The notes beneath the pieces are model-generated. The model was not told the origin of the DNA and made no database searches. It saw only the letters and a program-made list of their open reading frames with translations. The position numbers were made by a program, and so were the translations under genes. Positions 7,723 to 13,870 of a stretch of 13,870 nt of DNA are shown piece after piece; position 1 is the first letter of the stretch, and every line of letters begins with the position of its first letter. Origin of the DNA: Candidatus Dadabacteria bacterium (GTDB lineage: Bacteria > Desulfobacterota_D > UBA1144 > Nemesobacterales > UBA2774); NCBI GenBank assembly GCA_004356555.1, contig SMWY01000108.1:1-13870 (forward strand), given 5' to 3'.

Positions 7723-7732
7723 AGATTCATAT

Positions 7733-8701
7733 TCAGGCCAGGTGGCATGAAACAAAGTGTTCCCCACCAACATCACGAAGTTCCGGTTCAATTGTTTTAC
7801 ACTTCTCGACAGCTATCGGGCAACGGGGGTGAAAGCTGCAGCCTGAGGGTGGGTTAATTGGACTAGGCACATCTCCTTTTAGTACTACAATCTTTCTTTT
7901 TCGACTTGGATCGGCAATCGGCACGGATGAAATCAAGATACGTGTATAGGGGTGAAGAGGGTTTTTGTATAGCTCTTTACTAGGAGACATCTCAACAATT
8001 TTTCCTAAATACATTACAGCCACTTTGTCACTTATATGTCTTACCACTCTAAGATCATGAGAAATAAAAAGATATGAGAGCTTAAATTTCTCTTGAAGTT
8101 CTATAAAGAGGTTAATGATTTGTGCTTGAACCGAGACATCGAGAGCGGATATAGGTTCATCGCAAACTATGAACTTCGGCTTAAGAGCAATCGCTCTTGC
8201 GATGGCTATTCTTTGGCGTTGACCCCCGCTAAATTCATGAGGGTAACGTGAAAGAGCGTCTTCTCTGAGTCCTACTGTGATTAAGAGATCGCGTACTAAA
8301 TCTTTTCTCTCTTGCCCTTGCGAGATATTATGTATAGTGAGTCCCTCAGATACTATGCTTTCTACTTTCATTCTAGGGTTTAAAGAGCCGTAAGGATCTT
8401 GAAATACAATTTGCATTTCCCTTCTGTAAGGTCTCATTTTAGATGGGGACAGGTGTGTTATATCGTTATTCTCAAAGAATATCTCCCCATCTGTAGGCTC
8501 AAGGAGTTTAAGTATTGTTTTGCCAAGGGTGGTTTTACCGCAGCCGCTTTCTCCAACTAGTCCTATTGTCTGCCCCTTGTGAATAGACAGGTCTATCCCG
8601 TCAACAGCTTTTACAAAGTTTGTAACTCTTGAGAAGACGCCGGATTTGACCGGAAAATATTTCTTTAGATTTTCAATCTTAATTAGTTCGTTAATCGACA
8701 T
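7733..8701 (-). CDS. oligopeptide/dipeptide ABC transporter ATPase, OppF/DppF type
   Basis: One of two ATPases that drive peptide import, on the inner face of the membrane. It is 322 residues long, with the complete ABC motif set: Walker A GESGCGKT (50-57), Q-loop near Gln101, signature SGGQRQR (158-164), Walker B ending at Asp181-Glu182, and the switch His215. The C-terminal oligopeptide-transporter extension follows, with four cysteines (288, 294, 301, 319); in related peptide-transporter ATPases such a set binds a [4Fe-4S] cluster. SGGQRQR and the GVFSRVTNFVKAVDGIDL segment near 21-38 mark it as the F subunit. It starts one base after the stop of the D subunit, so the two are coupled, and it is the last gene of the transporter operon. 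Dipeptide versus oligopeptide specificity cannot be told from the ATPase, so no symbol is given. Confidence 0.93.
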   Translation of the reverse strand: MSINELIKIENLKKYFPVKSGVFSRVTNFVKAVDGIDLSIHKGQTIGLVGESGCGKTTLGKTILKLLEPTDGEIFFENNDITHLSPSKMRPYRREMQIVFQDPYGSLNPRMKVESIVSEGLTIHNISQGQERKDLVRDLLITVGLREDALSRYPHEFSGGQRQRIAIARAIALKPKFIVCDEPISALDVSVQAQIINLFIELQEKFKLSYLFISHDLRVVRHISDKVAVMYLGKIVEMSPSKELYKNPLHPYTRILISSVPIADPSRKRKIVVLKGDVPSPINPPSGCSFHPRCPIAVEKCKTIEPELRDVGGEHFVSCHLA

Positions 8702-8702
8702 A

Positions 8703-9686
8703 TCAGTTCTCTAATTTTACTTCACTAGCTCTCCAGCAAGCAGCTTTATGGGCATTGGCGATTTCTTCTAAAGGAGGCTCATCGGTTCTGCATTTATCAA
8801 TTACAAGCGGACAGCGGTCCTGAAATCTGCACCCAGTCGGGAAATTATCCGGACTAGGAACCATTCCCGGTATTGCATTTAACTTTTCTTTATTCTCATG
8901 AAGGTCCGGAATTGAGTTTAGAAGTCCAACAGTGTAGGGGTGATGAGGCTCTTTAAATAGATCGGCTGTAAAACCCTGTTCAACGACTTTTCCTGCGTAC
9001 ATGACATAAAATTCGTCCGCAACTTCTGCTATAATCCCAAGATCATGTGTAATTAAGAAGACTGCCATACCCAATCTTACTCTCAAATCTTCTATCAGCT
9101 CGAGAATTCCTGCCTGTATGGTCACGTCAAGAGCCGTTGTCGGCTCGTCGGCAATAAGCACCTCAGGATTGCACGAAAGCGCCATTGCTATCATCACTCT
9201 CTGAGACATCCCCCCGCTCATTTCATGAGGATAGTTGTTCATCCTTCTCTCGGGCGCTGGTATTCCAACGAGTTTAAGTAGTTCTAAGACTCTTTCCTTT
9301 TCTTCTTTTCTCGATAGATTGAGGTGAGTCCTTAATGCCTCGCCTATCTGATCGCCCACTGTAAAAACGGGATTAAGCGAGCTGATGGGCTCCTGGAATA
9401 TCATCGATATCCTGTTTCCCCTTATAGAGCGCATGTCTGTATCTGCGTATTTTAATAGATCAGCCCCGTCAAAGATAATCTCTCCGCTATCAATTTTTCC
9501 GGGCGGCTCTGGTATAAGTCTCATCACGGATAGGGCCGTTACAGTTTTTCCACAGCCGCTTTCTCCTACAACGCCAACAATTTTGCCTTTGGGTATGTTA
9601 ATGGATACTCCGCTTACAACTTCTACCCTCTTACCATTCGATGCGAAGGAAATTCTTAAATCCTTTATCTGAAGTGCGTAATTCAT
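8703..9686 (-). CDS. oligopeptide/dipeptide ABC transporter ATPase, OppD/DppD type
   Basis: Partner ATPase of the F subunit, forming the nucleotide-binding heterodimer under the permeases. It is 327 residues long. Walker A GESGCGKT (41-48), Q-loop Gln98, signature MSGGMSQRVMIAMAL (156-170), Walker B VLIADEP (176-182) and switch His214 are all present, so it should be catalytically competent. The C-terminal oligopeptide extension carries Cys286, Cys292, Cys299 and Cys317, the set that ligates a [4Fe-4S] cluster in characterised relatives. MSGGM and the HHPYTVGLLNSIP segment (248-260) are typical of D subunits. The ATG lies six bases after the C-permease stop, with a weak purine-rich stretch upstream. 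Substrate class is not resolved by this gene. Confidence 0.93.
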   Translation of the reverse strand: MNYALQIKDLRISFASNGKRVEVVSGVSINIPKGKIVGVVGESGCGKTVTALSVMRLIPEPPGKIDSGEIIFDGADLLKYADTDMRSIRGNRISMIFQEPISSLNPVFTVGDQIGEALRTHLNLSRKEEKERVLELLKLVGIPAPERRMNNYPHEMSGGMSQRVMIAMALSCNPEVLIADEPTTALDVTIQAGILELIEDLRVRLGMAVFLITHDLGIIAEVADEFYVMYAGKVVEQGFTADLFKEPHHPYTVGLLNSIPDLHENKEKLNAIPGMVPSPDNFPTGCRFQDRCPLVIDKCRTDEPPLEEIANAHKAACWRASEVKLEN

Positions 9687-9692
9687 TTTTTC

Positions 9693-10697
9693 TTATTCGC
9701 TTCCCAAAAATTTAGGGTCGATTGCATTTCTAAATCCTTCTCCTAAGAGGTTAAATGAGGTCACTGTTACAAATATAGCCGCACCGGGAAATAGGACAAG
9801 CCACCATGCGAAATCCACATAGCGCTGAGACTGTGAGAGTATATCTCCCCAGCTAGGCTCAGGCGGAGGTACGCCGAACCCTAAAAAACTAAGTCCCGAT
9901 TCTACCAATATTGCTCCTGCAATTCCGAACGAGATATCTACCAAAACAGGAGCGAGCGAGTTGGGAAGCATGTGCTTCATCATAATTCTCCAGTCGTTTC
10001 CCCCAAGTGCGACAGCGGCGTCTACATAATCAAATTTTCTAAGCTGGAGAAACTGCCCCCTTATCAGCCGAGCAATCCCGGTCCAGCTTGTAACCCCTAT
10101 AACAATCATTATGTTATATATGCTTGGATCTCTGAAAGCCAATATAGTGAGGATTAAAAAGAAGACCGGAAAGGTCATCATGACTTCAAAGAACCTTGAG
10201 ACTATAAAATCAATTGTGCCTCCATAATATCCTGCAATGCCGCCTAATAATATTCCAATCACGGCAGCTATGCCCACAGCTACGAATCCAATGGAGAGTG
10301 AAATCCTTGCTCCATGTATCATTCGGCTTAATACGTCTCTTCCTCTATCATCCGTTCCGAACAAATGCTCCTTAGATGGAGGGATTAGTACTGATAATAA
10401 ATCATTCTCAGTCGGGCTGTATCTGACCGGCGGGAAAATCGCAAAGTCCCCTTTCTTTAAATTTTTATCAAGGACTTTGTAATTGGTCCCGAAAAATTCG
10501 TTATATCTAAATAGAACCGGAAAGTAATACTCGTTATCATACTTAAGCACTATCGGCTTGTTGCCGGCTAAAAAGTTTTGAAATATTGCAGTGCCGAAAA
10601 GGATAAGAATAATGACTAAGGCTGACATAGCCAGTCTGTCTTTTTTGAATTTCTTCCAAACACTGCCCCAGTATCCAACACTCTTTATCTCGGTCAC
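9693..10697 (-). CDS. peptide ABC transporter permease, OppC/DppC type with long external domain
   Basis: Inner-membrane permease, 334 residues. One membrane segment (about 24-43) is followed by a stretch outside the membrane (about 44-112), then FGTDDRGRDVLSR (113-125) and the permease core with about five helices. The coupling loop DAAVALGGNDWRIMMKHMLP (226-245) is the EAA motif that contacts the ATPase. The external segment begins NKPIVLKYDNEYYFPVL; E. coli YejE has a recognisably similar NDKPLLVRYDGSWYFPLL at the same place, whereas ordinary OppC and DppC are shorter here. The start is GTG, overlapping the B-permease stop as GTGA, with GAGG seven bases upstream. The next in-frame ATG is at residue 24 and would remove the start of the cytoplasmic tail. 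The C-terminus ends AIDPKFLGSE, a usual family ending. Confidence 0.93.
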   Translation of the reverse strand: MTEIKSVGYWGSVWKKFKKDRLAMSALVIILILFGTAIFQNFLAGNKPIVLKYDNEYYFPVLFRYNEFFGTNYKVLDKNLKKGDFAIFPPVRYSPTENDLLSVLIPPSKEHLFGTDDRGRDVLSRMIHGARISLSIGFVAVGIAAVIGILLGGIAGYYGGTIDFIVSRFFEVMMTFPVFFLILTILAFRDPSIYNIMIVIGVTSWTGIARLIRGQFLQLRKFDYVDAAVALGGNDWRIMMKHMLPNSLAPVLVDISFGIAGAILVESGLSFLGFGVPPPEPSWGDILSQSQRYVDFAWWLVLFPGAAIFVTVTSFNLLGEGFRNAIDPKFLGSE

Positions 10698-11695
10698 TTT
10701 TTGGCCTCGAAGCTTATTCTGGGATCTACCAATACATAGATAAGGTCTGCGATCAATATTCCGATCAAAGTAAGCACTGCCGAGATAGTAGCAATTCCCA
10801 TAATTACCGGATAATCACGGGAAAGTACGGACTCAAACCCTAGCTGCCCAATTCCAGGGATAGAGAAAATACTCTCAATAATAACGCTTCCTCCTATCAT
10901 TGCAGGAAGAAGACCAGCGAGGATTGTAATTATGGGAATTAGAGCATTTCTTAGAGCATGTTTAAATATAACTATATGTCTTGGGAGTCCTTTCGCCGTT
11001 GCAGTCCTTACAAAATCCTCTCTCAGCACTTCGAGAAGGCTTCCTTTTTGAAACCTTGAGAGATAGGCCAGGCCGCCGTAAGTCAGGCAAAACACGGGAA
11101 GTATGATGTGCCATAGGAAATTAAGCGCCTTCTTAAAAAACGGATAATTTTCAGCATCCGGAGAGAGGATGCCGTATACAGGGAATATATCCCAATAATC
11201 CCCCCCTCCAAGGAAAAAGATTAAGATCATTGCCATCCAGAAACTCGGGATTGAATAGAGCATAAAAAGGAAAAAAGTGCTGACCCTCTCTGAGAACCTC
11301 CCGTGAGCTACCGCTGAATATACACCTATTGGAATTGCTATTAAATAAATCAGTATGATTGAGATTATATTAAGAGTCAGGGTGATTGGGATCCTTTCCG
11401 CTATCTTGTTTATTACCGGGCGGTGGTCTTTGTATGAGCGTCCGAAGTCAAGAGTTGCGATTTGTTTTACCCAGATCCAGTACCTGACATATATCGGCTT
11501 ATCTAAGCCGTAGAGTTTTCTTGTTTCCTCTACTATCTGCTGTGTGATTGCCTCGGCCTGAATCCCCTGATCTAGCTGCAATTTCCTCTCGACAGGGTTG
11601 CCCGGGGCGAGCTGGATTATAAAGAACGTAATGAGAGTTATTCCAAAGAGTGTCGGAATAAGTAAAAGGAGCCTTTTGAATATATAGTCTCTCAT
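10694..11695 (-). CDS. peptide ABC transporter permease, OppB/DppB type
   Basis: The second inner-membrane permease, pairing with the C subunit to form the channel. It is 333 residues long, with six predicted membrane segments near 8-28, 103-127, 137-162, 192-215, 248-276 and 297-322. The N-terminus MRDYIFKRLLLLIPTLFGIT and the LAPGNPVE stretch (29-36) are characteristic of the B subunit, as are the EAA loop LREDFVRTATAKGLPRHIVI (224-243) and the ending VDPRI (323-327). The ATG lacks a clear Shine-Dalgarno site; instead a small hairpin lies one base upstream of it (see the oppA-oppB spacer). The 3' end overlaps the C permease by four bases. Confidence 0.93.
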   Translation of the reverse strand: MRDYIFKRLLLLIPTLFGITLITFFIIQLAPGNPVERKLQLDQGIQAEAITQQIVEETRKLYGLDKPIYVRYWIWVKQIATLDFGRSYKDHRPVINKIAERIPITLTLNIISIILIYLIAIPIGVYSAVAHGRFSERVSTFFLFMLYSIPSFWMAMILIFFLGGGDYWDIFPVYGILSPDAENYPFFKKALNFLWHIILPVFCLTYGGLAYLSRFQKGSLLEVLREDFVRTATAKGLPRHIVIFKHALRNALIPIITILAGLLPAMIGGSVIIESIFSIPGIGQLGFESVLSRDYPVIMGIATISAVLTLIGILIADLIYVLVDPRISFEAKK

Positions 11696-11827
11696 CGTTT
11701 AGGTCGGCCAAACTAAGTCTATCAGTAAATTTAATCTATTAAGACTAAATTTATACCTAAATAGTTTCGTTTATAGAAATTGGATCCGGAAACAACTTAA
11801 ACTTGAGAATGTTTTATTTCATGCCCT
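11696..11827 (-). other. structured spacer between binding-protein and permease genes
   Basis: This 132-bp gap separates the binding-protein gene from the four tightly packed transporter genes. It is AT-rich and carries two copies of TAAATTTA (11726-11733 and 11746-11753), each followed on the minus strand by an ATAGA-like element. Next to the start codon of the B permease is a small hairpin, GTTTGG pairing with CCTAAAC (11697-11713, one bulged base, four-base loop). No convincing promoter or T-tailed terminator was found. Such spacers often let the binding protein be made in excess over the membrane parts; here that is inference only. Confidence 0.35.
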
Positions 11828-13483
11828 TTAGTTGCTATACATCTGCAGCGGAAGAGGGACATGCCACTCAAGAAGATCAATTCCCAAGGGGTAGACTACT
11901 ACATTTTCAAACCTTTTATTAACTGCTACCGTGGATTTTCTACAGAAAAGAAAGGTGTAAGGTTGTTCTTCATGAATAATTTCGGCAAATTTGCGGTAGA
12001 GCTCTTGTCTTTTATCACGGTCAAATTCTGTTCTGGCCTCTTCGATCAGTTTATCAACCTGTTCATTTTTGAAACCAATAAAATTGGAGCCTTTTTCCGC
12101 CTGAGTTGAGCTCCATATTTGATAAGGGTCCGATTCTACGCCCATTGACCACGCGAGCGTGACAGCGTCAAAATTTCTTTCATTTAGCCGTGTAGTAAAA
12201 ACGGCCCATTCTGTTTTCCTTATATCCATCTGTATTCCCATATTGTCCAGTTCTTCTTTCAGTATGGTTGCAATCTTTTCCCCAGTCTCTGATCCTCCGG
12301 GTATCAGGAATTCAAAGGCAAACTTCACCCCGTCTTTGTCCCTTATCCCGTCGCCATCATGGTCTATCCAGTCAGCCTCTTTTAAAAGTTCTTCAGCTTT
12401 TTGTGGGTCATAGGGGTAAGGGTCGATGGACTTATCATATTCCGGGCTGTTAATGTAAAAAGGATTTGTTACGATAGCTCCTAAATTGTAAAGGATTTTA
12501 TCAAGAATGAGTTCTCTATTTACAAGATGAGTCAATGCTGTTCTTACCTGTTTATCAGCAAAGTAAGGTCTTTTAGAGTTCCACCCGATGTAGCTGTAAT
12601 TAGGAGTAAAGTAGCTCAGTTTATCATAGTTTTCATTAAAAGACGGAGAATTGGTCTGGCGCTCCCACTGAATAGGAGTTAGTCCTGAAACGTCAAGCTC
12701 TTCTCGTTTTAATATCTGAAATGAAACTGTGGAATCAGTAATTATTTTAAACACAATTTTATTAATCTTAGGTTTCTCACCCCAGTAATCAGGGTTCTTA
12801 TCGACAACTATATCTCTTCCTGTGGTCCACCTTACGAATTTATAGGGCCCGGTTCCAATAGGATCTCTCCCGGCCGGGTTGGTATTGAAATCCCCTTTGT
12901 CAAAAATGTGCTTTGGGACTATCGGCATCCCCCCGCAGAACTCAAGCGCTAGGAAATATGGTTTTGCATATGTAAATTCGACAGTAAGATCATCTATGGC
13001 TTTTACGTCTCTAATTTCCTGGTAATAAGCTCTTAATTGGGGGCTGTCCACTTTGGGGTTCATAATCGTGTTGTATGAAAATACAACGTCCTCTGAGGTA
13101 AACGGTGTGCCGTCATGCCATTTTATCCCCTCTCTTATTTTAAAAGTATATGTGAGTTTATCCTCTGATATCTCCCAAGACTCAGCAAGTAGCGGGTCGA
13201 GCTCGAGTGTCTCATTGTTTCTCTCAATTAACGTCTCGTAAATCTTTCCGTTATTGATGATCCCTTCATATGCGTCTGTTGCTGTAATCGGATTCAGTGT
13301 AGCAGGCTCTGCGCTCAGGTGATAAATAAGCCAGTCGCCCTCTACCGGTTCTGAATCTAAAGCGGTCTCTCCAGCTTCTGACTTTTCCCGACTTCCCCCC
13401 GGGTTGTCATTACCTGATTTGCAGGCAATAAGGGCAAATAGGATTGTGATATTAAGAAATGTAATGAGTAACAATCTCGGCAA
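11828..13483 (-). CDS. peptide ABC transporter substrate-binding lipoprotein (SBP_bac_5 family)
   Basis: Captures the substrate outside the inner membrane and delivers it to the permeases. It is 551 residues long, usual for OppA/AppA-type proteins. The signal peptide (residues 1-20) ends in a lipobox Leu-Ile-Ala-Cys, so Cys21 should be lipidated; a low-complexity polar linker (22-50) follows. Family-5 motifs: LLAESWEISEDKLTYTF (98-114), IKWHDGTPFTSEDVVFSYN (120-138), and NPDYWGEKPKI (230-240). DHDGDGIRDKDG (374-385) resembles a calcium-binding loop common in this family. The start is TTG, supported by AGGAG six bases upstream. The substrate is probably a peptide, but family-5 proteins also bind nickel, sugars and other compounds, so specificity is open. 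It lies 30 bp downstream of the slipin gene. Confidence 0.93.
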   Translation of the reverse strand: MPRLLLITFLNITILFALIACKSGNDNPGGSREKSEAGETALDSEPVEGDWLIYHLSAEPATLNPITATDAYEGIINNGKIYETLIERNNETLELDPLLAESWEISEDKLTYTFKIREGIKWHDGTPFTSEDVVFSYNTIMNPKVDSPQLRAYYQEIRDVKAIDDLTVEFTYAKPYFLALEFCGGMPIVPKHIFDKGDFNTNPAGRDPIGTGPYKFVRWTTGRDIVVDKNPDYWGEKPKINKIVFKIITDSTVSFQILKREELDVSGLTPIQWERQTNSPSFNENYDKLSYFTPNYSYIGWNSKRPYFADKQVRTALTHLVNRELILDKILYNLGAIVTNPFYINSPEYDKSIDPYPYDPQKAEELLKEADWIDHDGDGIRDKDGVKFAFEFLIPGGSETGEKIATILKEELDNMGIQMDIRKTEWAVFTTRLNERNFDAVTLAWSMGVESDPYQIWSSTQAEKGSNFIGFKNEQVDKLIEEARTEFDRDKRQELYRKFAEIIHEEQPYTFLFCRKSTVAVNKRFENVVVYPLGIDLLEWHVPLPLQMYSN

Positions 13484-13489
13484 TTTAAT

Positions 13490-13494
13490 CTCCT
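13490..13494 (-). promoter_or_regulatory. ribosome binding site fixing the TTG start of the binding protein
   Basis: AGGAG on the minus strand, six bases before the TTG at 13483. The signal peptide begins directly after this TTG, so the site and the protein agree on the start. Confidence 0.75.
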
Positions 13495-13513
13495 ATAATC
13501 TTGTTCGTCAGAT

Positions 13514-13870
13514 TTATTCGCTGCCTTTACCGCTCCACGAGTCCTCTTGGGGTTTTGCCGGCGTATTTGGATTAGCCTTTGGGAGTACCTTTTCATAAAA
13601 CGGTCTTAAGATATCGAGCGGAATCGGGAATATTATTGTTGAGCTTTTGTTCCCGGACATCTCAGTTAAGGTCTGAAGATATCTTAGCTGGAGCGCCATA
13701 GGATTCTGGCTGAGGATATCAGAAGCTTCAGTCAATTTTGCCGCAGCCTGGAATTCACCTTCGGCGTTTATAATCTTGGCCCTTCTCTCTCTTTCCGCTT
13801 CTGCCTGACGTGCCATGATCTGCTTCATGTCATCCGGAAGGTCAACATACTTTAATTCGACCAATGTAAC
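13514..13870 (-). CDS. slipin/stomatin-type SPFH protein, C-terminal part (5' end outside window)
   Basis: The last 118 residues of a membrane-anchored SPFH-domain protein, probably forming oligomeric microdomain scaffolds as known for stomatins and slipins. The frame is open to the window edge. The visible part begins VTLVELKYVDLPDDM, the end of the SPFH domain, then the coiled-coil signature MARQAEAERERRAKIINAEG and the slipin C-terminal block PMALQLRYLQTLTEMSG followed by STIIFPIPLDILRPF. A polar tail of about 25 residues rich in Pro, Lys and Asn ends the protein. The match to bacterial slipins is strong; HflC and QmcA are less likely because of the STIIFPIP block. Slipin genes are usually next to an nfeD gene; none lies downstream, where the peptide-binding lipoprotein begins 30 bp later. 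An upstream nfeD would be outside the window. Confidence 0.9.
   Translation of the reverse strand, partial: VTLVELKYVDLPDDMKQIMARQAEAERERRAKIINAEGEFQAAAKLTEASDILSQNPMALQLRYLQTLTEMSGNKSSTIIFPIPLDILRPFYEKVLPKANPNTPAKPQEDSWSGKGSE

Noticed and set aside
9385..10482. Plus-strand open frames opposite the transporter genes (81-95 codons)
   Set aside because: Low-information translations antisense to well-supported ATPase and permease genes, with no independent evidence of coding.
7733..13483. Nickel (Nik) transporter as the identity of the ABC system
   Set aside because: Family-5 binding proteins and these ATPases are shared with Nik systems, but ATPase lengths of 322-327 residues with the full four-cysteine extension fit Opp/Dpp/App transporters better; exact substrate remains open.
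13357..13596. A 79-codon minus-strand frame across the slipin-binding protein junction
   Set aside because: It overlaps both real genes in another frame and its translation resembles no protein family; the two genes explain the region.
1..13870. Defence, mobile or secretion system
   Set aside because: No transposase, integrase, toxin-antitoxin pair, nuclease, repeat array or anomalous gene block is present; every long frame belongs to a well-known housekeeping or transport family.

Overview
This 13.9 kb window is tightly packed housekeeping chromosome. All fourteen genes lie on the minus strand, so transcription runs from the high to the low coordinates. The sequence is AT-rich by eye, with ATG, GTG and TTG starts and clear Shine-Dalgarno sites in front of several genes. 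An oligopeptide-type ABC importer with a lipoprotein binding protein, a bacterial type II fatty-acid synthase, AcnA-type aconitase and NADP-type isocitrate dehydrogenase point to a free-living bacterium with an active TCA cycle. A Gram-negative, deltaproteobacteria-like or Dadabacteria-like lineage would fit, but nothing here fixes the phylum. There is no mobile element, CRISPR array, tRNA, rRNA or phage gene, and I see no clearly novel system.

Reading with transcription: the window opens inside a slipin/stomatin-type SPFH gene (13514-13870, 5' end outside). After 30 bp comes a complete peptide ABC importer: binding lipoprotein (11828-13483), then, after a 132-bp spacer, permeases B and C (overlapping by 4 bp) and ATPases D and F (gaps of 6 and 1 bp). 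Next is the classic lipid/ribosome block: DUF177 (YceD) protein, ribosomal protein L32, then fabD, fabG, acpP and fabF. These genes overlap or are spaced by a few tens of bases and should be one operon. The plsX and fabH genes that usually sit between rpmF and fabD are missing. After a 230-bp spacer comes acnA, and after a further 177-bp spacer the 5' half of icd, which runs off the window.

Functionally, the importer brings in peptides. The fab block loads malonyl groups on acyl carrier protein (FabD), condenses (FabF) and reduces (FabG). AcnA and Icd carry out two consecutive TCA steps, from citrate to 2-oxoglutarate, and Icd yields NADPH of the kind FabG uses. Candidate promoters are visible in front of DUF177, acnA and icd. 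No convincing intrinsic terminator was found in any of the spacers. The points most worth checking are the missing plsX/fabH, the palindrome and inverted repeat around the acnA promoter, the structured oppA-oppB spacer, the YejE-like external domain in the C permease, and the slipin gene beside the transporter.
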